In this document: piece after piece, positions 17,745 to 26,618 of the stretch
How the letters are laid out: each line of letters begins with the position of its first letter
Numbering within the stretch: the first letter of the stretch is position 1
Source: Mediannikoviicoccus sp037890055
GTDB taxonomy: Bacteria > Bacillota > Clostridia > Tissierellales > Peptoniphilaceae
Length of the DNA: 64,000 nt
NCBI GenBank assembly: GCA_037890055.1
Contig: JBBKBD010000003.1
Strand: one strand, 5' to 3'
Position numbers and translations under genes: made by a program
Notes under the pieces: generated by a model
The model's input: only the letters and a program-made list of their open reading frames with translations
Database searches by the model: none
Told to the model about the DNA's origin: nothing

Positions 17745-17797
17745 AAGTACCTCCCATGTACATATTGACCAAAAATTATTTTTGTCAATTTCAGAAC

Positions 17798-18646
17798 CTA
17801 CTCTTCTTTTCTTAATTGTACTATTGAGTAGACAGCTAAGCCCATAAACAAAAATCCTATAGCAATAAGCACTACATACATTTTAGTATTGCTAGAAACG
17901 ACAAGTTTTCTAAAATCCTTTGTATCGTGAATTCCCTTTTCCAAAGGTAAACAGTCAATTCCAGTGTCTTCCACTATCTTATTTCCCTTTTGAATTCCTA
18001 AAATTGTATATTCAAGGGGGGCATTTTCATCAACAACTGTGTATGAATAGCAAATTTCTCCAACCATATCTTTGTAGTTTTGTCCTTTATAAGTTGCACC
18101 ATATTGTGGACATCGATCACCTTCTGAAAGATAAACCTCTCCAGTGTTTTTATCTTTTAAAATATTAAATGAGTATTCACCAAAGTTATCTTCACTAATA
18201 TCATTCCAATTTGTATTTGCACTAAGCCCCTTTAGTAGTTGTGGATCAATTTCAATTTCTCCGATATGTGTCTTTGCTATAACCATTCCACTTACAAGAT
18301 ACTCTCCATTAACGCCACCGTTGTTTTCTTCTGAGTAGTCTTCTCCTATTTCAAACCAATCATAAATATAATTCGTTCCTTCTTTATGATCAAACTCTTT
18401 TACAGTTCTATAGGCTTTAATATATGGAATGGATATGTCTAAAGCTGGGTCTATAGCTGGAAGCTCTGGTTCAAGTTTGCCAGAAACTATTACGAGCTTT
18501 CCTTCGTTTTCGCTGTGGATCTTGCCATCTGTTACTGAAATCGCCGTCTTTAACTTCGCATCTGTAACTGGAGTTGAACCTCTAATTGAAATTCCAAAGC
18601 CAAGGGATAAAGCTGCTATTATTATAAAAGCAATTATTTTTTTCAT
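17798..18646 (-). CDS. TMEM43-like membrane protein, 282 aa
   Basis: One N-terminal hydrophobic segment (about 4-22), a long extracytoplasmic region and a C-terminal TM (about 257-277) ending in a short charged tail. The ENEGKLVIVSGKL segment near residue 50 and the overall plan resemble the TMEM43 family (PF07787), which in bacteria often sits next to SPFH and zinc-ribbon envelope genes, as here. RBS AGGAGG. It is 30 bp downstream of the zinc-ribbon gene and probably in the same transcript. Confidence 0.65.
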   Translation of the reverse strand: MKKIIAFIIIAALSLGFGISIRGSTPVTDAKLKTAISVTDGKIHSENEGKLVIVSGKLEPELPAIDPALDISIPYIKAYRTVKEFDHKEGTNYIYDWFEIGEDYSEENNGGVNGEYLVSGMVIAKTHIGEIEIDPQLLKGLSANTNWNDISEDNFGEYSFNILKDKNTGEVYLSEGDRCPQYGATYKGQNYKDMVGEICYSYTVVDENAPLEYTILGIQKGNKIVEDTGIDCLPLEKGIHDTKDFRKLVVSSNTKMYVVLIAIGFLFMGLAVYSIVQLRKEE

Positions 18647-18676
18647 TTCTTACCTCCTGGTACAATGGCTCTTCTT

Positions 18677-20212
18677 TTACTCTTTTTTATTATTGGACTT
18701 CTTATTCAATCTTTTTTTATTTTCCATGGCTTCATCGAGAACGCCTTTTTCCTTTGCCTTCTTCAATTTTTTATCTTTATTAAGATTTAGTCTGTTTCCC
18801 TTTAGTTCACTACTATTTTCATCATTTATCAATTCAGTTCTAACATTGTATCTCTTAGTTACAAAGGCATCATTCTTTATCAAGTTTGAAATCTCATATT
18901 TTGTTTCATCCTCATAATGATGTCTTTCGTCAGAGTTTCGGTATCTAAGATAGATAGTTGTATAAAATACAAAGCCTGATGCTAGAAGTATCCAGAAAAA
19001 TTCTTTACTGTCTTGGAATTTTGTGTCGTTAAACATTTCCATTGCAGCGATAATATTTAGTATATATGCCAACACTCCACCTGCAATTTCCACAAAAACA
19101 GAAACGATAAATAGTTTTATAAAGTTAATCGGAACACTTCCCATGGTCTCCAAGGTTCTTGCGTTTACTGCCACATAGTGTAATAAGTTCTTGTTTCCCT
19201 TTGTCTGCATATAGCTATATAACCACACAGGTAGGTAAGCAGCCTTCCAAGAATCCCCCTTTACTTCAAAGTCCTCTTCTTCCCAGTGAACTCCTCTATC
19301 GTATTGGGTGATGGTTTCCTTTGCCGCAATTCTAGCAACGTCAGAACTTTGAGCATCCACAACTTCCTTTAAGGTACTAATATTGGTATCTCTTTTTTCT
19401 GATGTATAGCCCTTTATATAATTGGCATTAAACTTAACGCAATTTTCCGTATCAAAAGGCATAATGGCATTGATTATATTAGTTGTCTTTTCTTTAGAAG
19501 TGTAATCTAATTTGTCACTGCTAGCTTCGATTGAAAGGTCGTCTATAAATATATCGAACTCCCTTTCAACATCATAAACATCCACATCATATTCATATTC
19601 TGTTTTATCGTCATCGCTTTTTATTTCCCTACGAGCAGTTTCAATTTCACCTTGACCAAAAAGATCCATATGTGCATTTACATCCACTAGCATGTATGGA
19701 ATATAGACACCACAGATATTTTCTGTAGTAAATTCTCTAGTAAATTTAGGGTGTGCAAAGAACTTTCTGTCATTTACAAACTCCTCAATCTTTTCTTCAG
19801 CATCTTCCTTTGAAACTTTGAAAGGAAGAATTACATCGGGAATTGCACCATTTTCAATTTGATTGTTAAGTGACAATGTATTTCTACACCAGTGGCATCT
19901 TGCCTGTGTTGAAGTCTTAGTGTCGATTACAACTTCCGCACCGCAGCTTTCACATTTTAATGTAATTAAATCCTCTGCACCTGCATCAATGTCCTTTGCA
20001 CCACTTCCTATGGAAGTACCCTTCAAAGTACTGATGTCTGCATCTTCCGGCGCAAGGTCTAGCTCAAATTCATGTCTACAAAAGTTACATCTAAGTTTTC
20101 CAGTTTTCGTATTTGTCTGTATGTCAGTTGCTCCACACTTTGGACATTTTATTTGACCGTCTTTAAGGCCATTGTTCGTGTCTATTACTTTCATATCTTT
20201 TTCGGCATCCAT
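18677..20212 (-). CDS. TFIIB-type zinc-ribbon membrane protein (YdjG-like), 511 aa
   Basis: Two zinc ribbons at the N-terminus: C23-P-K-C26 with C42-N-F-C45, and C87-E-S-C90 with C106-H-W-C109. A long soluble region follows, with two TM segments in the C-terminal third (about 360-385 and 400-420) and a very basic, Lys/Asn-rich C-terminus. This plan matches Bacillus subtilis YdjG, encoded with YdjI (SPFH) and the PspA homologue YdjF in an envelope-stress operon. Here it starts 9 bp after the SPFH gene (RBS AGAGGTG). No pspA gene is in the window. Confidence 0.8.
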   Translation of the reverse strand: MDAEKDMKVIDTNNGLKDGQIKCPKCGATDIQTNTKTGKLRCNFCRHEFELDLAPEDADISTLKGTSIGSGAKDIDAGAEDLITLKCESCGAEVVIDTKTSTQARCHWCRNTLSLNNQIENGAIPDVILPFKVSKEDAEEKIEEFVNDRKFFAHPKFTREFTTENICGVYIPYMLVDVNAHMDLFGQGEIETARREIKSDDDKTEYEYDVDVYDVEREFDIFIDDLSIEASSDKLDYTSKEKTTNIINAIMPFDTENCVKFNANYIKGYTSEKRDTNISTLKEVVDAQSSDVARIAAKETITQYDRGVHWEEEDFEVKGDSWKAAYLPVWLYSYMQTKGNKNLLHYVAVNARTLETMGSVPINFIKLFIVSVFVEIAGGVLAYILNIIAAMEMFNDTKFQDSKEFFWILLASGFVFYTTIYLRYRNSDERHHYEDETKYEISNLIKNDAFVTKRYNVRTELINDENSSELKGNRLNLNKDKKLKKAKEKGVLDEAMENKKRLNKKSNNKKE

Positions 20213-20221
20213 AAGTCACCT

Positions 20222-21445
20222 CTACAATCCCAAGAGTTCATTTTTTAAATTATCAAATTCCTCTTGTGTTATAACTCCTGCATCAAGAAGTTTTTTCATC
20301 TTAATTAACTTATCTGTAGGATCTTCTTGATTTTGATTTACATTTTGTGCATTATTTTGTTGTGCATTATTTTGTTGTGCTACACCAAAGTTTGGTTGGT
20401 ATGAACTTTGTGCTTCTGGTTGCTTTGTTCCATCCATCATATTACCAGCAGCATTCATTCCCATTCCCATAAATGCCATATTGGCACCGCCGCCATTTTC
20501 TCCAGCAGCTTGCATACCTCTTGCAGCAGCTTGTTGGAAAAATGCATTTCCACGATTTCCTGAAAGAGCGTCCGCCTTTTTAACGTCAGACATAAGAGCC
20601 TTTGTATCTTCGTCATATTCAATTGAAAGTATGGCTGTCTTTACAATTTCTAAACCCCTTGAGGTCTTCCATTGGTATCCATCTTCCACTGCAAATGAAA
20701 GTGACTTTGCAAATCCAATTTGATCCCCTTGAATCTTGCTCATACGATTGCCCCTAGTAGGGTCGTTGGTGTAATTTGAAAATGCTGCAGAAAGACTTCC
20801 TACAACTTCATTGAATAATTGTTCTGCCGCATCATTGTCCATGTCGTTAAAGTCAAATGCCGGTGCGCCTGCTTGTAAATATTTTTGTGGTACAAAGTTT
20901 TTAACGAATAAAAGAGGATCTATAATCTTTAATGTGTAAGTTCCCCTTGTTACTGCACCTACTTGAGTTCCAAAGAAAGCATCATCCCAATAGATTTCAC
21001 TTTGTGTACCAAAGCGGTTATTAGGTATTTCCTTTAAATTTACATAAAAGGCAAGTTGTTGTGCGCCTGCTTGGCCACCAAATTTAATTTTTTCCCATGT
21101 AGATTTAATAAGTGAAGCTGAAGCTCCGTCCCCTGCAAAAATGCTTTGAGAATTTACATCATCTGAAGAAAATATAAATCCACCAGGTTCTGCAACTATA
21201 CCTGTAATCATTCCATCTTGCAATGTAATAAGAGCTGTACCTTCAGGAACTATAATTTTACTTCCATTGCTAATTATATTTTTATTTCCCTTTGTGTTTT
21301 CACCACGACCATTGTTTTGTCCAGAAGCTTTTGCTGGAAAAACACCTGCAGTTGCAGAAAGTGATTCATCTGGAAGGTAAAAATCCAACCATTGATCTGC
21401 AAAAGTTCCACCCATTGCTCCTGTAAACGCTTTAATAAATCCCAT
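20222..21445 (-). CDS. SPFH-domain protein with C-terminal SHOCT (YdjI-like), 407 aa
   Basis: Membrane-scaffold-type SPFH/band-7 protein of the YdjI branch. It has the characteristic N-terminus (MGFIKAFTGAMGGTFADQW), SPFH core from about 40 to 290, an alanine/methionine/asparagine-rich linker with a QQNNAQ repeat, and a SHOCT helix pair (DPTDKLIKMKKLLDAGVITQEEF..., about 374-407). First gene of a stress-type operon (SPFH, zinc ribbon, TMEM43-like, lipoprotein). Upstream lies one of the three conserved 26-bp sites found in this window, implying control by the divergent two-component system. Confidence 0.85.
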   Translation of the reverse strand: MGFIKAFTGAMGGTFADQWLDFYLPDESLSATAGVFPAKASGQNNGRGENTKGNKNIISNGSKIIVPEGTALITLQDGMITGIVAEPGGFIFSSDDVNSQSIFAGDGASASLIKSTWEKIKFGGQAGAQQLAFYVNLKEIPNNRFGTQSEIYWDDAFFGTQVGAVTRGTYTLKIIDPLLFVKNFVPQKYLQAGAPAFDFNDMDNDAAEQLFNEVVGSLSAAFSNYTNDPTRGNRMSKIQGDQIGFAKSLSFAVEDGYQWKTSRGLEIVKTAILSIEYDEDTKALMSDVKKADALSGNRGNAFFQQAAARGMQAAGENGGGANMAFMGMGMNAAGNMMDGTKQPEAQSSYQPNFGVAQQNNAQQNNAQNVNQNQEDPTDKLIKMKKLLDAGVITQEEFDNLKNELLGL

Positions 21446-21520
21446 ATTGCCCTCCTTTTTAATTTCTTTTTATTCTTACCAAGTTTTCCTATGCTAATAT
21501 ATAACATCTATCTTTCTATC

Positions 21521-21574
21521 TTTATACTACTAAAGTTTTATTCTTTACACATCACCCTAAAGAATGATATTTGA
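21521..21574 (-). promoter_or_regulatory. SPFH-operon promoter with conserved 26-bp site (copy A)
   Basis: The 26-bp site at 21549-21574 (core ATCATnCTTTAGGGTGATG on the minus strand) is identical at 25 of 26 positions to the sites at 40915 and 43563. Two candidate -10 boxes follow: TAGTAT (21529-21524), exactly 19 nt from the site as in the other two copies, and overlapping TATAAA (21526-21521). There is no good -35, which suggests an activator-dependent promoter. Confidence 0.7.
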
Positions 21575-21633
21575 AAATTTTTGGTTACAACAATCAAACT
21601 AAAATGAAAATAGAATAAATAGAAAATCTCTGA

Positions 21634-21639
21634 TATAAT
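21634..21639 (+). promoter_or_regulatory. -10 box of the signalling operon
   Basis: TATAAT preceded by TGA, about 60 bp upstream of the first sensor gene; no convincing -35. The 26-bp site A lies about 60 bp further upstream and points the other way. Confidence 0.5.
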
Positions 21640-21701
21640 AATAAAAAGATTACTTTAACCTATTAAATTTGTAATTTGTTATTTTCACAAAGGAGATAAA
21701 A

Positions 21702-23357
21702 ATGTATCGCAAGGAAATTATCAGCTATATAGTTTCAATATTTTTAATTTTTTTGGCTTGTGTTTTGCATTATTTAGATTACTATGAAATCGTTAAATTT
21801 CCTGTAAACACAATTGTATTTTTTTTATATAGTTTTGTGATTTTTATGTGGATGCACAATATGCAAAGTAGAGTCTTAAGAAAAACTGTGGTTAGAAGAT
21901 TTAAAACCATTGGTGTTATTTTGATTTGCTATTTAGCAGTTAGAACTATTAAATACGAAATCTTAATCGAAAATGAATTTGCCGTTAGCAACATTAGATA
22001 TCTTTATTATATTTTTCCAATCACTTTGATACATCTAGTCTTTTTAACTTCCCTATTTGTTGGAAAGTCAGAAAGAGAAGATATAAGTAAATATTGGAAT
22101 CTCTTATGTATTCCTACTTTTATTTTGCTCGCCTTTATATTAACCAATCACTTACACGGTCTCGCCTTTTCTTTAGATGAAAATGCAAGAGGTTTTAACA
22201 AGTACGGCCCATTTTTTTACATAGGACTTTTCTATATTGGCATACTGTCACTAGCAACCCTTGTATATACAATGATACCTTCATTCGTAAATAAACAAAT
22301 AACTCAAGTGATTATACCTGTTTCAATTCTTTTGCTTTGGGGTCTTTACACATTTCTATATATGATTGACTCGGAAGTCTTTGAATATTTTAAAATTATT
22401 TTTAAAAGTGCAGAGTTTAATATTTTAATGGTGGTTCTATTCATAGAATCCCTAGTATTTAAGAGGCTCTTACCTTCCAACAGGGGCTATGAATCATTTT
22501 TAAAAATATCATCTTTGAGCATTGGAATAATAGATTCAAATGGAAAAATTATTTTTAGTCCTAAAAACTATCCAGATATTGATAAAAATTTAATTGAAAA
22601 AGCAGTCGATAATCCAATTGTACTCGATGAAAATACCCTTCTTGAAAGCGCAAAAATTAAGGGAGGTACCTCATTTTGGTTTGTGGACCTCCGAGATTTT
22701 AATGATCTTAAACAAAAACTATTGGATTTAAATGACGACATGCTCAGCGAAAATGAACTTTTAAAAGCGAATAATAAATTGAAAAAAAACATGGCAGAAG
22801 TTGAGGAGCAGCGTGAAATAAGAGAATATATTCACTTGAAACTAAAACCTCAATTTGACAAACTTAAATCTATTTTGATGAATTTGCCAAAAGACAATAA
22901 ATATTTTGAAAAGACTTTGAAATATGCCTGCATCCTAGATGTATACATAAAGAGATATTCAAATCTATTTTTGCTAACAAAAAATAAAAATAACTTAAAC
23001 CTTGCGGAGTTAAAGCTTGCCTTTAATGAATCTTTGGATTATTTAAAGCTAAGCGACATCGATACAAATCTAAAATGGGACGTAAATGGAGATTTTGATT
23101 CTAACATTTGCCTTGAGTTATACGAAATTTTTCAAATGATTTTGGAATTTTATTTTTCCTATCTTCGTTCCATAAGCGTTTCTTTTATAGAAGAAGAAAA
23201 TGTACTCAAGTTAAAAATCAACATAGTGCCTAATAATAAATTTACTGAAAATTTAGATTTAGAAAATTTCCAACACGACTCTAAACTCACAATTACAAAA
23301 GATTTAATTGATAAAGAAATTAACTGGATAATTTCTTTTGAGAGGAGTGCCCTATGA
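21702..23357 (+). CDS. 7TM sensor protein with degenerate kinase domain (pseudokinase), 551 aa
   Basis: Eight or so TM segments fill residues 8-255, like histidine kinases with 7TM N-termini (HisKA_7TM type). A short PAS-like piece follows (SSLSIGIIDSNGKIIFSP), then a coiled coil (about 340-375), then a region shaped like a DHp/ATPase domain (LELYEIFQMILEFYFSYLRS...). However, it lacks the N-box Asn residues, the G-boxes and a clear phospho-acceptor His motif, so it is probably catalytically dead. It overlaps the true kinase gene by 4 bp (ATGA), so the two are co-translated and probably form a hetero-complex that senses a membrane signal. Confidence 0.75.
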   Translation: MYRKEIISYIVSIFLIFLACVLHYLDYYEIVKFPVNTIVFFLYSFVIFMWMHNMQSRVLRKTVVRRFKTIGVILICYLAVRTIKYEILIENEFAVSNIRYLYYIFPITLIHLVFLTSLFVGKSEREDISKYWNLLCIPTFILLAFILTNHLHGLAFSLDENARGFNKYGPFFYIGLFYIGILSLATLVYTMIPSFVNKQITQVIIPVSILLLWGLYTFLYMIDSEVFEYFKIIFKSAEFNILMVVLFIESLVFKRLLPSNRGYESFLKISSLSIGIIDSNGKIIFSPKNYPDIDKNLIEKAVDNPIVLDENTLLESAKIKGGTSFWFVDLRDFNDLKQKLLDLNDDMLSENELLKANNKLKKNMAEVEEQREIREYIHLKLKPQFDKLKSILMNLPKDNKYFEKTLKYACILDVYIKRYSNLFLLTKNKNNLNLAELKLAFNESLDYLKLSDIDTNLKWDVNGDFDSNICLELYEIFQMILEFYFSYLRSISVSFIEEENVLKLKINIVPNNKFTENLDLENFQHDSKLTITKDLIDKEINWIISFERSAL

Positions 23358-24622
23358 CTTTATTAAATTTAGACACATTTAGTTTAACCCTTCTATTTAT
23401 AATTAATATGATAATTTTAATTATCAGTATGGAAATTGTAATAATGACGGCAAATAATAAAACTCATTCACGTTTTTTCATATTTGCCCTCAGTATTTTT
23501 ATTTTAAGTTTTATTCCAGTGCAGGTTTTAGCAGAAATTGGAAGAGGAAGGTTTTATATTTCAAAAAATTTTATAAATTTTCCACTACAATTTTTAATTT
23601 TATATAACATTTTAATTTGTATGCTGGAGTTTATTTTAATCAAAGACTTTTCTAAAACAAAAAACAAGAGTATTGGGCATAATTCAATTAAAGAGAGCAT
23701 GGACAACCTTACCAATGGAATTTGTTTTTCCAAGCTAGATGGAACTCCACTTTTAGTAAATAGAATGATGCAAGACATCAGCTACGAAGTCTTTGGCAAG
23801 ATGCTAGTTAATGACGTTGTCTGTGCAGAAAATATAAAGAACAATAAAATCAGACCAAGCACAATTATTTTACAAAGAGATCCCCTGGTTTTTGAATGCC
23901 TCGGGGAAATATGGCAAATAAAAGTTATTTATCATGGCTCTGTAAGGGAAACTATTGCATATAATATAACATTAGAATGGGCACTGTACAAAGAAATAGA
24001 AAAGAAAATTAAGCAGATTCAAAAAATTAACGAAAGTTTAAGGGATTACCAAAAAAATGTGGGCGAATACACAAGGCAAAAGGAAATTTTGAAAGCAAAA
24101 ATAAAAATCCACGATAAAATCGGGCAATCCCTAATATACTTTAAACGTTATTTGGAAAAAACTCATAAGACAAAGGAAGAACGGGACAAACTGATAAAAC
24201 TTTGGATGGAAAGTCTTTTAATATTGGAAGATAGCGAGGACAGAGCAGAAAATAAAACAAAATTTGAAAAACTGATTTCTACGGCAAATGATATAGGTGT
24301 AGAAGTTCATGTAAATGGAAAGGCGCCATCAAATGAAACTGACTGGATACTTTTAGTGGACATAGTCCATGAAGCGTTGAACAATGCGATTCGTCATGGA
24401 CAGGCAAAAAATATTTGGATTTACCTATACGAAGATGAATTTAGAATTCAATGTGAAATTGAAAATGACGGGTTAAAAGCAAAAGAATCCATCGTTGAAA
24501 AAGGTGGACTAAAAAATATTCGTCAACGTTTAGAACCCTTTGACGGTACAATTAAAATATTTACGAAACCAAACTTTAAACTTGAACTATCTTGGATAAA
24601 AGGAGAAAATTATGACTTATAA
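23354..24622 (+). CDS. Sensor histidine kinase, HisKA_3/NarL-partner type, 422 aa
   Basis: Three TM segments (about 10-31, 41-60, 77-97), a PAS-like linker, a coiled coil (about 210-250), then the HisKA_3 phospho-acceptor motif H253-D-K-I-G-Q, as in LiaS/DesK-like kinases. The ATPase domain has the N-box HEALNNAIRHG (339-349) and a G-box GGLKNIRQRL (about 378-387). It overlaps both the upstream pseudokinase (4 bp) and the downstream response regulator (11 bp). Kinases of this class usually monitor the cell envelope or membrane. Confidence 0.9.
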   Translation: MTLLNLDTFSLTLLFIINMIILIISMEIVIMTANNKTHSRFFIFALSIFILSFIPVQVLAEIGRGRFYISKNFINFPLQFLILYNILICMLEFILIKDFSKTKNKSIGHNSIKESMDNLTNGICFSKLDGTPLLVNRMMQDISYEVFGKMLVNDVVCAENIKNNKIRPSTIILQRDPLVFECLGEIWQIKVIYHGSVRETIAYNITLEWALYKEIEKKIKQIQKINESLRDYQKNVGEYTRQKEILKAKIKIHDKIGQSLIYFKRYLEKTHKTKEERDKLIKLWMESLLILEDSEDRAENKTKFEKLISTANDIGVEVHVNGKAPSNETDWILLVDIVHEALNNAIRHGQAKNIWIYLYEDEFRIQCEIENDGLKAKESIVEKGGLKNIRQRLEPFDGTIKIFTKPNFKLELSWIKGENYDL

Positions 24623-25238
24623 AATAATGATTGTGGATGATCAATTTGTTTCCAGAGAACTGTTTAAACTTTCTATTAACCAATCAAAAGAATATGAAGT
24701 TATATATTGTATTGATAGTGCAATGTTTGCAGATACCTATGTTTTAAAAAGTCATATTGACCTAGTTATTATGGATATTCTCATGCAAGATGGTTCAAAC
24801 GGCTTAGAGGCAGCAGAAAAAATCAAAAAATTAAAACCAGATATAAAAATAGTTGCTGTAACAAGCATGCCAGAGGTGTCATGGATGGAAAAAGCAAAAA
24901 AAATTGGCATCGACAGCTTTTGGTATAAAGAAGTCTCTGAAGAAACAATTTTAGAAATTATTGAAAGAACCCTTTCTGGCGAATCCATATACCCTGATGA
25001 AACTCCAGAAGTTAGACTTGGGATGACCAACTCCTCAGAACTAACTCCAAGGGAAATTGAAGTTCTAAGGCTTCTGACCACCGGAGCCTGTAACGAAGAA
25101 ATCGCAAATAAATTACACATTTCGCAAAACACAGTAAAGACCCATATAAAACATCTTTTGGAAAAAACTGGATTTACAAGTAGAACCCAACTTGCAATTC
25201 AGTCACGGGTTACAGGCTTTGTTATCGAAGATGAATAA
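24612..25238 (+). CDS. LuxR/NarL-type response regulator, 208 aa
   Basis: Receiver domain with acidic pair D9-D10 and phospho-acceptor D55 (VIMDIL), then a GerE/LuxR helix-turn-helix (LTPREIEVLRLLTTGACNEEIA... about 142-200). Standard NarL/FixJ length. It is the output of the three-gene sensor operon. Its nearest potential target is the divergent SPFH operon, whose promoter has a 26-bp imperfect dyad also found before two other genes in the window; LuxR-type dimers bind such dyads. Confidence 0.92.
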   Translation: MTYKIMIVDDQFVSRELFKLSINQSKEYEVIYCIDSAMFADTYVLKSHIDLVIMDILMQDGSNGLEAAEKIKKLKPDIKIVAVTSMPEVSWMEKAKKIGIDSFWYKEVSEETILEIIERTLSGESIYPDETPEVRLGMTNSSELTPREIEVLRLLTTGACNEEIANKLHISQNTVKTHIKHLLEKTGFTSRTQLAIQSRVTGFVIEDE

Positions 25239-25266
25239 CGGGAGAGAATAAATCGCAAAAAAATAT

Positions 25267-25309
25267 GCTGTTGAAGCCATATGAATTTATAAGCCTCAGC
25301 AGCTTTTTT
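25267..25309 (+). terminator. Terminator of the signalling operon
   Basis: GCTGtTGA ... TCAGCAGC hairpin followed by TTTTTT. It resembles the CTGTTGA...TCAACAG hairpins at 35838, 38467 and 39307. Confidence 0.7.
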
Positions 25310-25311
25310 AC

Positions 25312-25707
25312 TTAATCACCTATACCATACAAGTCATCATTATTTTTTATTGCATGGTCACATAGCTTAATTAAACTTTGGACATATTTTCTAATCTTTG
25401 AGATGGATAAATTAAATCTGTCTATTATTCTATTTTCCAGTTCAAGATTTGAGCTAATTTTTTCATCAATAAATTCATTAACAGACTCTGCAAATTCTTT
25501 AATTAAGAATACATCTTCATTACTAATCTTTGAAACACCATAGGGAATTAATTCCCAATACTTCTCGTAAGATTTAAAACTGTCCCTATACTCAAAAAAG
25601 AAATCTTGCAATCCTCTTTCTTCAAAAATATACGTGTTCCTTTTACCTTTATCCACAATGTTTTTATAAGCTTCTTCCACATTTTTTGCAGAAACTATTA
25701 TTAGCAT
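25312..25707 (-). CDS. Hypothetical protein, 131 aa
   Basis: Soluble, acidic, helix-rich protein; no signal peptide or TM. I do not recognise a domain. The N-terminus (MLIIVSAKNVEEAYKNIVDKGKRN...) looks like a small beta-alpha unit, the C-terminal 60 residues are amphipathic helices. RBS AAGGAGC. It follows the alpha/beta hydrolase gene by 27 bp on the same strand and probably shares its mRNA. Confidence 0.65.
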   Translation of the reverse strand: MLIIVSAKNVEEAYKNIVDKGKRNTYIFEERGLQDFFFEYRDSFKSYEKYWELIPYGVSKISNEDVFLIKEFAESVNEFIDEKISSNLELENRIIDRFNLSISKIRKYVQSLIKLCDHAIKNNDDLYGIGD

Positions 25708-25734
25708 ATTTGCTCCTTGTTTTATTATAAATTT

Positions 25735-26475
25735 TTATAATTGACTTTCTAAAAATTTGCAATACTCTGAGCTATCTTTCGTAATTTTACTGCAATGATT
25801 AAACCCTTCCCAAACTTTTAAAATAGCATTGGGAAACTCTTTTCGTATAACTTTTTTTGCATCCTTAAGAATAAACTCCTTGGATCCATAGCAAAAAATA
25901 CATTTTTCTTGTTCTTCTTTAGATAAATTTGGAACATTTACAAAGGCGCCACAATGAACTATGTTTTTTATACTCTCATCATCCATTTTTATAAAACAGT
26001 CCGCAACTAATTCGCTAATTTCATCTCCATATTTTTCTGCCATTTTTTCTACAGCATAATTTCTATCACTAATTGCCTTTTTATGTTCCTTAATGGCAGC
26101 CTTCCTTAATATAGTTTCTGTAATTCGAGATATTTTCGATAAACTGCATCCTTCAAAAACATATTTCTTAGCTTTAACTCTTTTGTTCTTCAATATATTC
26201 AACAAAACAACTCCACCAAGGGAAGCTCCAAAAGCTAAATCTAATTCATTAATATTATTATCCAACAAATATTTTTCAATTTTTTCAGCTTCAATTTCCG
26301 CAGATTTAAATACTTCATTAGACCTTCCATGACCTGCCAATTCAGGAATAATATAACGATAATCTGTAGGCATATTATTTATAACCAAATCCTTTACACC
26401 CTCTGCAGTAAAAGAAATTGGATGAATAAGTAAGATTGTTTTATTATTTTCTTTATTGATATCAATGAAATCCAT
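25735..26475 (-). CDS. Alpha/beta hydrolase, 246 aa
   Basis: Small cytoplasmic alpha/beta hydrolase. Visible: HPISF oxyanion strand near the N-terminus, ELAGHGRS loop, nucleophile elbow FGASLGG, and likely catalytic His in GFNHCSK near the C-terminus. An upstream start would add seven residues, but the ATG at 26475 is well placed behind GAGAGGAAG. Substrate unknown; closest in style to BioH/YcjY-like esterases. Confidence 0.85.
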   Translation of the reverse strand: MDFIDINKENNKTILLIHPISFTAEGVKDLVINNMPTDYRYIIPELAGHGRSNEVFKSAEIEAEKIEKYLLDNNINELDLAFGASLGGVVLLNILKNKRVKAKKYVFEGCSLSKISRITETILRKAAIKEHKKAISDRNYAVEKMAEKYGDEISELVADCFIKMDDESIKNIVHCGAFVNVPNLSKEEQEKCIFCYGSKEFILKDAKKVIRKEFPNAILKVWEGFNHCSKITKDSSEYCKFLESQL

Positions 26476-26578
26476 TGCACTTCCTCTCCATTCCATAAAT
26501 TAAATGATAATAACTATCTATTATTCGATTATAGTTAAAAATTCCTAAGTTTTCAATACATAATAATTTTTGATAAAA

Positions 26579-26613
26579 AAAGATTCCAGAATCTCTGTAA
26601 TCCTGGAATCTTT
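26579..26613 (-). terminator. Terminator of the CWB2/LRR surface protein
   Basis: AAAGATTCCAG / CTGGAATCTTT (11-bp stem) followed by seven T on the minus strand. Confidence 0.9.
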
Positions 26614-26618
26614 ATATC

